From assembly GCF_003143515.1 (NCBI RefSeq), contig NZ_CP029343.1:1612001-1676000 (forward strand): a DNA stretch of 64,000 nt, given 5' to 3'. The first letter of the stretch is position 1. Every line of letters starts with the position of its first letter. The DNA comes from Massilia oculi. GTDB taxonomy: Bacteria > Pseudomonadota > Gammaproteobacteria > Burkholderiales > Burkholderiaceae_D. Positions 43,504-52,458 of this stretch are shown in pieces. A model generated the notes under the pieces. The model was not told the origin of the DNA and made no database searches. It saw only the letters and a list, made by a program, of their open reading frames with translations. Both the position numbers and the translations under genes were made by a program.

Positions 43504-44250
43504 ATGAACCTGACACACGATCGACACAGTCACCTGGCGGGCCTGATCACCGCCGCGGCAACCGGGGACCACACGGCATTCCGGGAATTGCACGCCCTGA
43601 CCCACGACTACCTGTACCACACGGCCCTGCGCCTGCTGCGGCTGCCAAGCCTGGCGGAAGACGTGCTGCAAGATGCCTACCTCAGCATCTGGCTGCACGC
43701 GAAATCCTTCCGGCCCGGCCAGGCCAGCCCGATGACCTGGCTGATCGCGATCGTCAGGAACCGCGCCTTCAGCATCCTGCGCAGCAACCGCAACGGCATT
43801 GCCTCGCTGATGTCGGAAGAAGATCCGGCGCTGCTGGCCGACATCGAACAGTGCGATGGCCCCGATCCCGACCCCGGCGCCCAGGTCTACGATGCGGTGG
43901 CGCGCATGCGCCTCGAGCAGGCGATGGCGCGGCTGGAGCCGGCCCAGCGCCAGAGCATCGCACTGGCCTTCGGGCAGGAATTGACGCATGCCGAGATCGC
44001 GCGCCATCTCGGCGTGCCGCTGGGCACGGCGAAAAGCTGGTTGCGGCGCGGCCTGGAGCGGCTGCGCGTCTGCCTGGAAGAACCGGGGGACGTCCAGCAG
44101 ATCATGGTGTCGGGGACGCGCCGGCGCGCAATGGTCCATCTGCGTACGGAGAAGCGCCGGCGTGGCGTCAAGGCGCCGCCGGTCAAGGAGCGGCTTGGCG
44201 CGAAGGTCAGGCGCCCCGCTGGTCCCACACTCGCGGGCTGCCTTCCATGA
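43504..44250 (+). CDS. Second ECF-family sigma factor
   Basis: This divergently encoded 248-residue ECF sigma begins at ATG 43504 (TTG 43480 is in frame but less likely). It has region 2 (LPSLAEDVLQDAYLSIWLHAKSF, PMTWLIAIVRNRAFSILRSNRNG) and region 4 (LEPAQRQSIALAFGQELTHAEIARHLGVPLGTAKSWLRRGLERLRVC), clearly related to the first sigma (same LGTAK-W-RRGLERLR end). A basic ~60-residue tail (RRRAMVHLRTEKRRRGVKAPP) follows. No anti-sigma gene is next to it. Its 3' end overlaps the convergent LysR gene by 44 bp. Confidence 0.9.
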   Translation: MNLTHDRHSHLAGLITAAATGDHTAFRELHALTHDYLYHTALRLLRLPSLAEDVLQDAYLSIWLHAKSFRPGQASPMTWLIAIVRNRAFSILRSNRNGIASLMSEEDPALLADIEQCDGPDPDPGAQVYDAVARMRLEQAMARLEPAQRQSIALAFGQELTHAEIARHLGVPLGTAKSWLRRGLERLRVCLEEPGDVQQIMVSGTRRRAMVHLRTEKRRRGVKAPPVKERLGAKVRRPAGPTLAGCLP

Positions 44251-45178
44251 CTTCCTGCATCTGGGTACGGAGCCACAGCAATCCCGGATCGCCGTCGCTG
44301 CTCGGATGCCACGCCATGCACAGCGTATAGGTCAGGAAGGGAAACGCCAGGTCGACCACATCGACGGAGAAGTCGTTATAGGGTGCGATGAAGGCCGGCA
44401 CGGTGCACACCAGGTCGCTCTGTCCGACGATCGCCGCGACCGCGCTGAAGTCACGCACCGCCATCATCGTGTGGCGCGAATGGCCCAACCGGTATAGCTG
44501 TTCGTCCATGAATCCGTGCAGGTTGCTGTCGCGCGCCACATTCACGTGATCCAGCTTGCAGTATTCGCCCAGGGGCACCGGGACCTTGCCGCGCGGATGA
44601 CCCTTGCGCTGCACCATCACGTAGGGCGTCGTCATCAACTCGCGGCTCAGGAGGCCCGACGGCAGCAGGCAGGCCGTGCTGAAGCACAGGTCCACGTCGC
44701 CTTTTTCGAGCTTGCTCGCCAGGTCGCTCTCGTCCGGCGCGGCCAGGGTCAGGCGCAGGTTCTTGTTGCCCACCGCCTGCATGCGCTGCGCCAGCCCCGG
44801 CAGGATCACGGCGGCGCCCGTGTTGTTGGCGACGATATTGAAGGTGCGCGCCGCGCTCCCGGGATCGAAGTCGTCGGTGTCGAAGCGCACCGCCGCGTTC
44901 AGTCCCGCCAGCGCGGGCTGCAGCCGGCGGTGCAGCTTGAGCGCGAACGGCGACGGCGCCAGGCCGCGCCCGCTCTCGGCCGGCACCAGCAGCGGATCGT
45001 TGAACAGCTGCCGCAGGCGCGACAGCTGGGCCGACAGCGCCGGCTGGCTCACGTGCAGGCGCGCCGCGGCGCGCGTGACGTTGCACTCCTCGAGCAACAC
45101 GTTCAGCGAGAGCAGCAGCGGCAGGTCGGCGCCGCGCAAGGACGGCGCGACGCGCGAAAGAAATAGTGGCTTGTTCAT
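44207..45178 (-). CDS. LysR-family transcriptional regulator
   Basis: The 323-residue protein has a NodD-like opening: LLLSLNVLLEECNVTRAAARLHVSQPALSAQLSRLRQLFNDPLLVP (winged HTH at ~20-65) followed by a LysR substrate-binding domain with DLCFSTACLLPSGL and MTTPYVMVQRKGHP segments. This layout fits the NodD/SyrM/LeuO-type subgroup. It lies upstream of and co-directional with no obvious target. The SDR gene starts 85 bp to its right on the same strand, making them candidate partners. Confidence 0.93.
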   Translation of the reverse strand: MNKPLFLSRVAPSLRGADLPLLLSLNVLLEECNVTRAAARLHVSQPALSAQLSRLRQLFNDPLLVPAESGRGLAPSPFALKLHRRLQPALAGLNAAVRFDTDDFDPGSAARTFNIVANNTGAAVILPGLAQRMQAVGNKNLRLTLAAPDESDLASKLEKGDVDLCFSTACLLPSGLLSRELMTTPYVMVQRKGHPRGKVPVPLGEYCKLDHVNVARDSNLHGFMDEQLYRLGHSRHTMMAVRDFSAVAAIVGQSDLVCTVPAFIAPYNDFSVDVVDLAFPFLTYTLCMAWHPSSDGDPGLLWLRTQMQEVMEGSPRVWDQRGA

Positions 45179-45263
45179 GGCGTTGATCTTTCAGGAAGTC
45201 CGCAGGAGGCCCTCGCGCCTCCTGCAAACGTTTTCATCAGGTTGACGTCATATGATCATGACG

Positions 45264-46055
45264 TCATACGGTGGGTATGGTGCCGCCGTCGATGACGAAC
45301 TCGGCGCCGTGGACCGAGGCCGCCAGCGGCGACAATAAAAAGGCGACCAGCTCGGCGACTTCCTCGGGTTTGCCGGGGCGTCCGATCGGGATGCCGCCGA
45401 GCGACGCCATCACCCGTTCGCGGGCGGCCTCGACGCCGCCGCCGCCGTGCTCCGCCAGGCGCTCGAGCAACGCATGGGCGGCGGTGGTTTCGATGAAGCC
45501 GGGGGCGACGGCGTTGACGCGGATGCCGCGCGGCCCGAATTCATTGGCCAGCGACTTGCTGTAGCTAGCCAGGGCGGCCTTCGCCGCGGCGTAGGCGACG
45601 GTCGATTCATACAGGGGCAGGCGGCGCTGGATCGAGGTGATGTGCACGATGGCGCCGACGCCCCGCGCCACCATCGCCGGCAGGAAGGCGCGGTCGACCC
45701 GCACCGCGCTCATCAGGTTGAGCTGGAGCGCCTCGTCCCACATGGCATCGGTCAGGGCCAGCGCGCCCCCACCCGGCGCCGACGATCCGCCGACGTTATT
45801 GACCAACAGGTCGAGATGACCGAACTCGCCCTGGACGGTGTCCACCAGGCGGCGCACGCCGTCGACGCTGGCCAGGTCGGCCTCCACGTAGCGCACCGAC
45901 GCCACCGGATCCTCCGGCAGCTTGCGCGCCGGGGCGATCACGGTGGCGCCGCGCGCGGCCAGCGTACGCACGATGGCCTCGCCCATGCCCTTGGTGCCGC
46001 CGGTGACCAGCGCCCGCTTGCCTTCGAAGGCGTAGTTGTTGATGGCGTTGCTCAT
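45264..46055 (-). CDS. SDR family NAD(P)-dependent oxidoreductase
   Basis: The 263-residue short-chain dehydrogenase has TGGTKGMG (18-25) for the cofactor, LVNNVGG (84-90), and the catalytic Ser141, Tyr155 and Lys159 in ITSIQRR...AYAAAKA. GIRVNAVAPGFIETTA fits the family. The substrate is unknown. It overlaps the NTF2-like gene by 4 nt and forms an operon with it, under probable control of the divergent LysR at 46507. Confidence 0.93.
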   Translation of the reverse strand: MSNAINNYAFEGKRALVTGGTKGMGEAIVRTLAARGATVIAPARKLPEDPVASVRYVEADLASVDGVRRLVDTVQGEFGHLDLLVNNVGGSSAPGGGALALTDAMWDEALQLNLMSAVRVDRAFLPAMVARGVGAIVHITSIQRRLPLYESTVAYAAAKAALASYSKSLANEFGPRGIRVNAVAPGFIETTAAHALLERLAEHGGGGVEAARERVMASLGGIPIGRPGKPEEVAELVAFLLSPLAASVHGAEFVIDGGTIPTV

Positions 46056-46387
46056 GGCTTGACCTCCAGGGAAGCGATGCTGTCGGACTGCAGTGCGAAA
46101 TGGAAGGCGAGCGCGATCGGGCTGCCGGGGAAGTTGCCGCTCACTTCGGCGCGCAAGGCATAGGCATCATCCTTGCCGTCGACGCGGTCGAGGCCAAGGG
46201 GGACCATGGTGGCGGCGTACCGGCGCGCGCTGTCCCCGGCCCAGGCGGCGATCTCCGCACGGCCGCGATGCTGGCGGCCCTCGTCGTGCACGGTGGCGTC
46301 GGGCAGGAAGACGGCGGCCACGCGCTGGGCATCCTGCGCGTTGCTGGCCTCGACATACGTCGAAATGGCGGAAGGCAGATTGATCAT
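46052..46387 (-). CDS. NTF2/SnoaL-like protein
   Basis: The 111-residue protein from ATG 46387 has a good AAGGAGA ribosome site. It fits the NTF2/SnoaL-like fold: ISTYVEASNAQDAQRVAAVFLPDATVHDEG, then AEIAAWAGDSARRY and a beta-rich end. Such proteins are small cone-fold isomerases, hydratases or binding proteins. It overlaps the SDR start (ATGA) and is divergent from the LysR gene. Confidence 0.85.
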   Translation of the reverse strand: MINLPSAISTYVEASNAQDAQRVAAVFLPDATVHDEGRQHRGRAEIAAWAGDSARRYAATMVPLGLDRVDGKDDAYALRAEVSGNFPGSPIALAFHFALQSDSIASLEVKP

Positions 46388-46428
46388 GTTGGTTTCTCCT
46401 TGAAAGTAAGTACTTCCAGTGTAGAGTC

Positions 46429-46441
46429 CACCACTATGGTG
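46429..46441. promoter_or_regulatory. Inverted repeat between NTF2-like gene and LysR gene
   Basis: The perfect palindrome CACCACTATGGTG (5-bp arms, 3-bp spacer) lies midway in the 119-bp divergent region, the usual position for a LysR operator. The exact T-N11-A motif is not clear, so this is a candidate only. Confidence 0.4.
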
Positions 46442-46506
46442 AAAAAGATCCAAAAACGATATGCTCAATAAACCTTAAGTTCATAATCAAAGGAATCACC
46501 AGCGTC

Positions 46507-47430
46507 ATGAGTTCTTTCGAACTGATCCGCCTCTTTCTCGCCGTCGCCGAACACCGCAGCTTCACGCTGGCCGCCAGGCGCCTCAACGTCAGCCCCACGG
46601 CGGTCAGCAAGGGCGTGCGCGCGCTGGAAGCGAAGCACGGGGTGCCGCTGTTTACCCGCACCACCCGCAGTGTGTCCCTCACCGACGCGGGCGCCAGCCT
46701 GCTCGCCGTATTGAAACCGGCGGTGAGCCAGATCGAGGACGCCTTTTCGGAACTGGAACAATTCCAGCGCCGTCCCACTGGCCGCATCCGCATGACCGCC
46801 CCGCGCGCCCTCGGACGCCTGGTGGCGGGGGTGCTGGTGCCGCGCATGCGCGCCAGCCACCCCGACATCAGCTTCGACCTGTCGCTCGACGACGGCCTGG
46901 TCGACCTGGTGGCCGCGGGCTACGATGCCGGCATCCGCCTCGGCCAGGCGATCGCCCAGGACATGGTGGCCATCCGCCTCAGCCGACCGCTGTCCTGGTC
47001 GATCGTCGCCTCGCCCGCCTACTTCGAGCGGCATGGCGTGCCAAGTCACCCGCGCGAACTGCTGCAGCACCGCACCATCCGCTACCGCTTCACGACCTCC
47101 GGCGTCCTGCCGCCGTGGAATTTCCGTGACCACGAGGGCGAGGCCGACTACCAGCTCGATCTCGATGCCGCCCTGTGCGCCAACGACACCGGCATGATCG
47201 CCGAACTGGCGCGCAAGGGGCTGGGCATCGCCCGCCTGCCGGACATCGAGATCGCCGACGACCTGCGCCATGGGCGCTTGGTGCGGGTGCTCGCTCCCCA
47301 CGTGCCGGCCACGTCCGGCCTCTACCTTTACTTCCCGATGCGCAGCCAGCACCAGTCCAAGATGCGGGCCCTGGTCGACGAGGCGTCGCGGCTGGCCGGC
47401 GAAGGCCTGCTGGACGTCTCGTTCGGCTAG
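46507..47430 (+). CDS. LysR-family transcriptional regulator, divergent from the SDR operon
   Basis: The 307-residue protein has the LysR HTH (FLAVAEHRSFTLAARRLNVSPTAVSKGVRALEAKHGVPLFTRTTRSVSLT, ~10-58) and a CrgA/AaeR-like substrate-binding domain (DLVAAGYDAGIRLGQAI, with HPRELLQHRTIRYRF). Regulators of this type usually control the divergent redox operon, here the NTF2-like/SDR pair. It converges on the hydrolase gene 12 bp away. Confidence 0.93.
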   Translation: MSSFELIRLFLAVAEHRSFTLAARRLNVSPTAVSKGVRALEAKHGVPLFTRTTRSVSLTDAGASLLAVLKPAVSQIEDAFSELEQFQRRPTGRIRMTAPRALGRLVAGVLVPRMRASHPDISFDLSLDDGLVDLVAAGYDAGIRLGQAIAQDMVAIRLSRPLSWSIVASPAYFERHGVPSHPRELLQHRTIRYRFTTSGVLPPWNFRDHEGEADYQLDLDAALCANDTGMIAELARKGLGIARLPDIEIADDLRHGRLVRVLAPHVPATSGLYLYFPMRSQHQSKMRALVDEASRLAGEGLLDVSFG

Positions 47431-47442
47431 CGGCCTGCTCTC

Positions 47443-48225
47443 TCAGTTGGCGCCGGTGGCCGCCACTGCGTCCAGGATCACCTTGGCGACATCGGCTGGA
47501 CGCGACTGTTGCGGCACATGGCTGGCCGGCAGTTCGGTGACCTTGGCGCCCATCCTCTTGGCCATCACGCGCTGCAGGCCAGGATCGATCATGCGGTCAC
47601 GGGCGCTGACGATGAACCACGACGGCTTGCCCTTCCAGGCGGCGTTGGTCACCTTGTCGCTGAAGGCCTTGGCCTGGATCGGGCCCTGGGTCGCGGTCAT
47701 CACGGCGGCTTGCGCGGCCGGCACGTCCTGGGCGAAGTCTTCGCGCATCGCCGCTTCCGGCAGGCTCAGGAAGCCTTCCTTGTCGGCAACGAAACGCTTG
47801 CTGCCGGGGGCGGCCGGATAACCCTCGCCGGTTTCCGCGGTCGACTTGCCGGCGTCCGGCGCAAACGCCGCCACGTACACCAGGCTGCCCACCTTGTCGT
47901 GCTGGCCGGCTTCGGTGATCACGGTGCCGCCCCAGGAGTGGCCGACCAGCACCACCTTGCCCGCCTGGTTCTCGATCGCGCGCCTGGCGGCGGCGACGTC
48001 GTCGGCCAGCGAGGTCAGCGGGTTCTGGACCGCGGTGACCTTCACGCCCTTGGCCTGCAGCAGCGGGATGACCTTGGCCCAGTCCGAGCCGTCGGCGAAG
48101 GCGCCGTGCACGATCACGACGGAGGGTTTGGCGCTGGCCGTGGCGTCGGCGGCGTGGACGTTGGCGCCGATGGTGGCGAGGGCGGCGGCGATGGCCAGGG
48201 TGCGCAGGTGGCGTTTGACGGTCAT
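47443..48225 (-). CDS. Exported alpha/beta hydrolase
   Basis: The 260-residue protein starts at ATG 48225 with a strong GAAGGAGAA ribosome site. It has a signal peptide (to about ANVHA, residue 25). The fold is that of small alpha/beta hydrolases: VVIVHGAFADGSDW (36-49), nucleophile GHSWGG (95-100, Ser97), an Asp in SARDRMID and His in LPASHVPQ near the end. Related proteins are annotated as esterases or hydroxynitrile-lyase/salicylate-esterase-like hydrolases. It is monocistronic. Confidence 0.88.
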   Translation of the reverse strand: MTVKRHLRTLAIAAALATIGANVHAADATASAKPSVVIVHGAFADGSDWAKVIPLLQAKGVKVTAVQNPLTSLADDVAAARRAIENQAGKVVLVGHSWGGTVITEAGQHDKVGSLVYVAAFAPDAGKSTAETGEGYPAAPGSKRFVADKEGFLSLPEAAMREDFAQDVPAAQAAVMTATQGPIQAKAFSDKVTNAAWKGKPSWFIVSARDRMIDPGLQRVMAKRMGAKVTELPASHVPQQSRPADVAKVILDAVAATGAN

Positions 48226-48421
48226 GATGTTCTCCTTCGGGTGTTGTTGGGTAAGTGAAGCCAGTATAGGGATGGCCGAACCGTCGCGGTATCGGTCAAT
48301 CGACCGAGGCGACCGAGGCGACGGATGTTCCAGCACGCCATCACGCGTCGCCCACTGCGCGTCCATGTCGGATATACGGCGCCACGGCCGAACCGGATGC
48401 GCCAACACACACTTTTTTTGC

Positions 48422-49519
48422 TCAGTCGAACACCGGGGTCTCCACGCCCAGCAATTTGTGGATCTTCGGCGACGTCGTCGTATACAACATATGCACTTTC
48501 TTGTCGGGGAAAACATGGGCCGCGGCGCCGAAGGCCGCCAGCGCCGCCTCGTGGAAGCCCGACAGGATCAGCTTTTTCTTGCCAGGATAGGTATTGATGT
48601 CGCCGACGGCGAAGACGCCCGGCTCGCTGGTCTCGAAGGTCGCGGTATCGCGCACCCGCAACTGTCGCATCTCCATGTCCAGCCCCCAGTCGACGATCGG
48701 TCCCAGCATCGGCAGCAGGCCGAAGAACGCCATCAGGACGTCGACCGGCACGCGCCGGGTCACGCCGTCGGCGCCCGCCACCTTCACTTCGGACAGCCGG
48801 CCGCCCTGGACGTCGAAACCCGTGACCTGCCCCGCGATGAACTGCATCTCCTGCGCTTCGCACAGCGCCTTCATCTTCGCGATCGAGGCCGGGGCGGCGC
48901 GAAAGCTCTCGCTGCGGTGCACCAGCACCACCGATTCGGCCTTGCCCACGAAGTCCAGCGCCCAATCCAGCGCCGAATCGCCTCCTCCGCAGATCACCAG
49001 CTGCCGGCCATGGAAGCGCTCCGGGTGCTTGACCCGGTAGAACAGCTGGCTGCCCTCGAAGCGGTCGATGCCGGCCACCTTCAGCTTGCGCGGCTGGAAG
49101 GCGCCCACGCCGGCCGCGATGATGACCGTCTTCGCGATGAAGCGCGTGCCGCGCGAGGTCTCAAGGTCGAAGCGGCGGTCGGCGCGCCGCTGCAGGGTCG
49201 TCACTTCCTGGCCCAGGTGGAAGACTGGTTCGAACGGCGCGATCTGCCGCATCAGGTTGTCGGTCAGTTCGCGTCCGGTGAGCACGGGCGCGGCCGGAAT
49301 GTCGTAGATCGGCTTGTCCGGATACAGCTCCATGCACTGACCGCCCACGGCGCCCAGCGAATCGATCACGTGGGCCCGGATGTCGAGCAGGCCGAGTTCG
49401 AAGACCTGGAACAGGCCAACCGGGCCGGCGCCGACGATGACGGCGTCGGCTTCGATGGCGCCATGTTCGGTCTGGAATTCGGGCCGGGCGAGGCGCGGGG
49501 TGTCGTAGAGTGTGTTCAT
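48422..49519 (-). CDS. Ferredoxin-NADP+ reductase, thioredoxin-reductase-like type
   Basis: The 365-residue flavoprotein has the FAD motif VGAGPVG (29-35), [18 protein letters not shown] (the FNR type-2 variant that lacks the CxxC of thioredoxin reductase), the NADPH-binding [11 protein letters not shown] and a C-terminal [20 protein letters not shown]. It transfers electrons between NADPH and ferredoxin/flavodoxin. The C-terminal extension covering FAD ([12 protein letters not shown]) is present. An AAGGACA ribosome site precedes the ATG. The promoter has a SoxR box, so induction by redox-cycling compounds is expected. Confidence 0.93.
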   Translation of the reverse strand: MNTLYDTPRLARPEFQTEHGAIEADAVIVGAGPVGLFQVFELGLLDIRAHVIDSLGAVGGQCMELYPDKPIYDIPAAPVLTGRELTDNLMRQIAPFEPVFHLGQEVTTLQRRADRRFDLETSRGTRFIAKTVIIAAGVGAFQPRKLKVAGIDRFEGSQLFYRVKHPERFHGRQLVICGGGDSALDWALDFVGKAESVVLVHRSESFRAAPASIAKMKALCEAQEMQFIAGQVTGFDVQGGRLSEVKVAGADGVTRRVPVDVLMAFFGLLPMLGPIVDWGLDMEMRQLRVRDTATFETSEPGVFAVGDINTYPGKKKLILSGFHEAALAAFGAAAHVFPDKKVHMLYTTTSPKIHKLLGVETPVFD

Positions 49520-49565
49520 GTGCGGTGTCCTTGAGGGGAGAGAGCCGGCAAGCGGCGACAGGACA

Positions 49566-49596
49566 TTTATAATTCCTCAAGCTCACTTGAGGTCAA
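49566..49596 (-). promoter_or_regulatory. SoxR-type promoter of the ferredoxin-NADP reductase gene
   Basis: On the minus strand TTGACC (49591-49596) and TATAAA (49566-49571) are separated by exactly 19 bp, the overlong spacer typical of MerR-family promoters. Within it sits the palindrome CCTCAAGTGAGCTTGAGG (49575-49592), which differs from the classical SoxR box (TTAA centre) only in its central bases. Confidence 0.85.
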
Positions 49597-49750
49597 GTCG
49601 ACGCCCAGGTAAAACCGACGTGGCGAACGGCTTCGAACCCTCTGATTTGCACCAATATGATTTTGCCAACGGGAAATATTTTGCTCTGGAGGTATATGGC
49701 GGCGAGCATCCAGACGTTACAATCAGCGGGTGGCTACCCAAGATTTCCCT

Positions 49751-50533
49751 ATGACAGACCAGCATGCCCCGCCCTCTTCCGGCGCGTCCGGAAGCGCGGA
49801 CGGATCGCTGCCGGGCGCCGATCGGGCGGGCCTGGCGCAGCCTGTTGTGGCAATCATGCAACCTTACTTCCTGCCCTATATCGGTTACTTCCAGCTGATC
49901 GCCGCCGCCGATGAGTTTGTCGTCTACGACAATATCAAGTACACCAAGAAGGGCTGGATCAATCGCAACCGCATGCTGAGCAATGGCACAGACGTCATGT
50001 TCTCGTTGCCATTGAAGAGTGCCTCCGACCACCTCGACGTGGTCGAACGCGAACTGTCCCCCGGTCCCCACCGCTGGCTGGCCCAGCTCAAGGGCGGCTA
50101 CCGCCACGCGCCGCAGTATGCCGCGACCCTGCCGCTGCTGGAGGCGATCGCCGCCTGTCCCGAGACGAACCTGTTCCGCTTCCTGCACCACGCCCTGCTG
50201 CAATGCTGCGCCCACCTGGCGATCGACACCCCGATCCGCGTCTCGTCCGGCGTGGCCATCGACCACGGCCTGGCGGCCCAGGACAAGGTGCTGGCGCTGT
50301 GCCAGGCACTGGGTGCGCGCAGCTACCTCAATCCGATCGGCGGCACTGAACTGTATGCGCACGCGGCGTTTGCCGCGCGCGGCATCGACCTGCATTTCCT
50401 GCGCGCGCGGCCGCTGGCCTACCCGCAATCCGGCGCGCCCTTCATCCCCTGGCTGTCGATCGTGGACGTCCTGATGTTCAACCCGCTTGAAACGGTGCGC
50501 GCCTGGGTGCGCGGCCACTATGAACTGCTCTGA
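49751..50533 (+). CDS. WbqC-family protein
   Basis: The 260-residue protein from ATG 49751 carries the WbqC signature MQPYFLPYIGYFQLIAAAD (~37-55) and VVYDNIKYTKKGWINRNRM (~58-76). WbqC-like proteins occur in O-antigen, exopolysaccharide and flagellin-sugar loci; their reaction is not well defined. A GTG at 49730 would add seven residues. It is the first gene of a seven-gene, nearly gapless operon ending in a DegT aminotransferase. The next ATG lies one base past its stop. Confidence 0.88.
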   Translation: MTDQHAPPSSGASGSADGSLPGADRAGLAQPVVAIMQPYFLPYIGYFQLIAAADEFVVYDNIKYTKKGWINRNRMLSNGTDVMFSLPLKSASDHLDVVERELSPGPHRWLAQLKGGYRHAPQYAATLPLLEAIAACPETNLFRFLHHALLQCCAHLAIDTPIRVSSGVAIDHGLAAQDKVLALCQALGARSYLNPIGGTELYAHAAFAARGIDLHFLRARPLAYPQSGAPFIPWLSIVDVLMFNPLETVRAWVRGHYELL

Positions 50534-50534
50534 T

Positions 50535-51497
50535 ATGTTCACTTGGAAGAAACTGGGGAAGGTCTTCACCCCGCAGGAAGTGCCCGGCCGTGACTGGCTG
50601 CGCGAGTTCGCCCAGGCCCCGGCGACCCTGGTGTTCGACGATTACGTGCGGGTGTACTTCTCGTGCCGCCCCGGTCCGGACGCCAACGGCCAGTACGTCA
50701 GTTATTCGGCCTGGGTGGATCTCGACCGGCGCGACCTCACCCGCGTGCTGCGCGTGGCCGAGCAACCGATCCTGCCGCTCGGCGGTCTCGGTGAATTCGA
50801 CGAGTTCGGCACCTATCCGGTGTCGGTCGTGCGCGACGGCGACCTGGTGCGCGCCTACTACGCCGGCTGGACCCGCTGCGAATCCGTTCCCTTCAACGTC
50901 GCCATCGGCATGGCCACCAGCAGCGACGGCGGCGCCACCTTCAGCAAGGCCGGCCGCGGTCCGGTGCTGTCCTATACCCAGCATGAACCCTTTGTGCTGA
51001 GCGGCCCCAAGATCCGCCGCTTCGACGGCGGCTGGCAGCTGTTCTACATCGCCGGACGCAAGTGGAAGCTGGTCGACGGCCGCGCCGAACCGGTCTACAA
51101 GATCCGCATGGCCACGTCGGGCGACGGCCTGCACTGGCTGCCCGCCAACCGCGACCTGGTCGAGAGCCGGGTCGAGCCGGACGAAGCCCAGGCCAGCCCG
51201 GACGTGATCCACGCGAACGGCAAATACCATATGTTCTTCTGCTACCGTTACAGCAGCAATTACCGGGGCAAGGAGTTCGGCTACCGCATCGGCTATGCGT
51301 CCAGCACCGACCTGCTGCACTGGACGCGCGACGACGACAAGGCCGGCCTGGAAGTTTCGGACAACGGCTGGGACGACGAAATGGTCAGCTATCCCCACGT
51401 GTTCGAGCTCGATGGCCGCACCTATATGGCCTACCTCGGCAACGGCGTCGGCCGCTACGGCTTCGGCCTGGCCGTGCTCGACGGCGAACTGGAGTGA
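50535..51497 (+). CDS. Five-bladed beta-propeller glycosidase-like protein (first paralog)
   Basis: The 320-residue protein reads as a GH43/GH68/GH130-like five-bladed propeller. Repeated blade edges include YVRVYFSCRPG, YPVSVVRDGDLVRAYYAGWT, IGMATSSDGGATFSKAGRGPVLS, KIRMATSGDGLHWL, HMFFCYRYSS and YGFGLAVLDGE. GH130 proteins are phosphorylases or hydrolases of manno- or glucosides. It has no signal peptide, so it acts in the cytosol on sugar precursors or nucleotide-bound intermediates. It is clearly related to the next gene. Confidence 0.75.
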   Translation: MFTWKKLGKVFTPQEVPGRDWLREFAQAPATLVFDDYVRVYFSCRPGPDANGQYVSYSAWVDLDRRDLTRVLRVAEQPILPLGGLGEFDEFGTYPVSVVRDGDLVRAYYAGWTRCESVPFNVAIGMATSSDGGATFSKAGRGPVLSYTQHEPFVLSGPKIRRFDGGWQLFYIAGRKWKLVDGRAEPVYKIRMATSGDGLHWLPANRDLVESRVEPDEAQASPDVIHANGKYHMFFCYRYSSNYRGKEFGYRIGYASSTDLLHWTRDDDKAGLEVSDNGWDDEMVSYPHVFELDGRTYMAYLGNGVGRYGFGLAVLDGELE

Positions 51498-51501
51498 TGC
51501 G

Positions 51502-52458
51502 ATGAAGTGGCGCAAAACCGGCAAGATCTTCGACCCGTCGCAGCATGCGCTGCCCAACGGCTGCGAGCTGTTCGCCCAGTCGCCGCAGGCGCTGGTGTGC
51601 GACGACCACGTGCGCATCTATTTCTCGACCCGCGCGCGCGACGCCAGCGGCAAGTTCCTGAGCCATGTCGCGTATGTCGACATGGACCGCAGTCTCGAGC
51701 GCATCCTGCGCGTGGCCGACCATACGGTGCTGCCCTTGGGCGAACTGGGCGCCTTCGACGAACACGGGATCTTCCCCATCAATCCGGTCCGCCATGGCGA
51801 CCGGGTGCTGGCCTACACCACCGGCTGGAACCGCCGCGTGTCGGTCTCGGTCGACACCGCGATCGGCCTGGCCGTCAGCACCGATGGCGGGCGCACCTTC
51901 GCCCGCGAAGGCGCCGGACCGGTGCTGGCCCAGTCGCTGCACGAGCCCTGCCTGGTGGGCGACGGCTTCGTGCAAGTGATCGACGGCGTGTTCCACATGT
52001 GGTACATCTTCGGCACCGGCTGGAAGCGTTATGCTCCCGACGCCGCGCCCGACCGCACCTACAAGATCGGCCACGCGACCTCCGGCGACGGCGTGCACTG
52101 GACCAAGGAAGAAGCGCGCCAGATCGTGGCCGACCGCCTTGGCTCGGACGAAAGCCAGGCCCTGCCCACGGTGACCGAGATCGACGGGCGCCACCACATG
52201 TTCTTCTGCTACCGGCAATCGTCCGATTTCCGCACCAATGCCGGCCGCGGCTACCGCATCGGCCATGCCTGGAGCGACGACCTGCGGAACTGGACCCGCG
52301 ACGACGACCAGATCCCGCTCGCCGTCGAGCCCGGCGCCTGGGACGGCGACATGCAGTGCTACCCGCATGTGTTCAAGGTCGACGACCGCATCTGCCTGCT
52401 CTACAACGGCAATGAGTTCGGACGCCATGGCTTCGGCCTGGCGCTGCTGGAACGATGA
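51502..52458 (+). CDS. Five-bladed beta-propeller glycosidase-like protein (second paralog)
   Basis: The 318-residue protein is a paralog of the preceding gene: same start (MKWRKTGKIFDP versus FTWKKLGKVFTP), same SxDGGxTFxxxGxGPVL and HATSGDGVHW blades, same HHMFFCYRQSS and GRHGFGLALLE end. Conserved acidic and aromatic positions suggest both retain a sugar-binding site. It starts 4 nt after its neighbour and overlaps the GNAT gene by 4 nt. The two copies probably arose by tandem duplication and may act on two linked sugars. Confidence 0.75.
   Translation: MKWRKTGKIFDPSQHALPNGCELFAQSPQALVCDDHVRIYFSTRARDASGKFLSHVAYVDMDRSLERILRVADHTVLPLGELGAFDEHGIFPINPVRHGDRVLAYTTGWNRRVSVSVDTAIGLAVSTDGGRTFAREGAGPVLAQSLHEPCLVGDGFVQVIDGVFHMWYIFGTGWKRYAPDAAPDRTYKIGHATSGDGVHWTKEEARQIVADRLGSDESQALPTVTEIDGRHHMFFCYRQSSDFRTNAGRGYRIGHAWSDDLRNWTRDDDQIPLAVEPGAWDGDMQCYPHVFKVDDRICLLYNGNEFGRHGFGLALLER

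Noticed and set aside
49688-49914. GGAGG-ATG at 49696 upstream of the WbqC gene
   Set aside because: The site is well spaced, but its frame differs from WbqC and soon becomes Arg/Cys-rich; kept only as a possible leader peptide.
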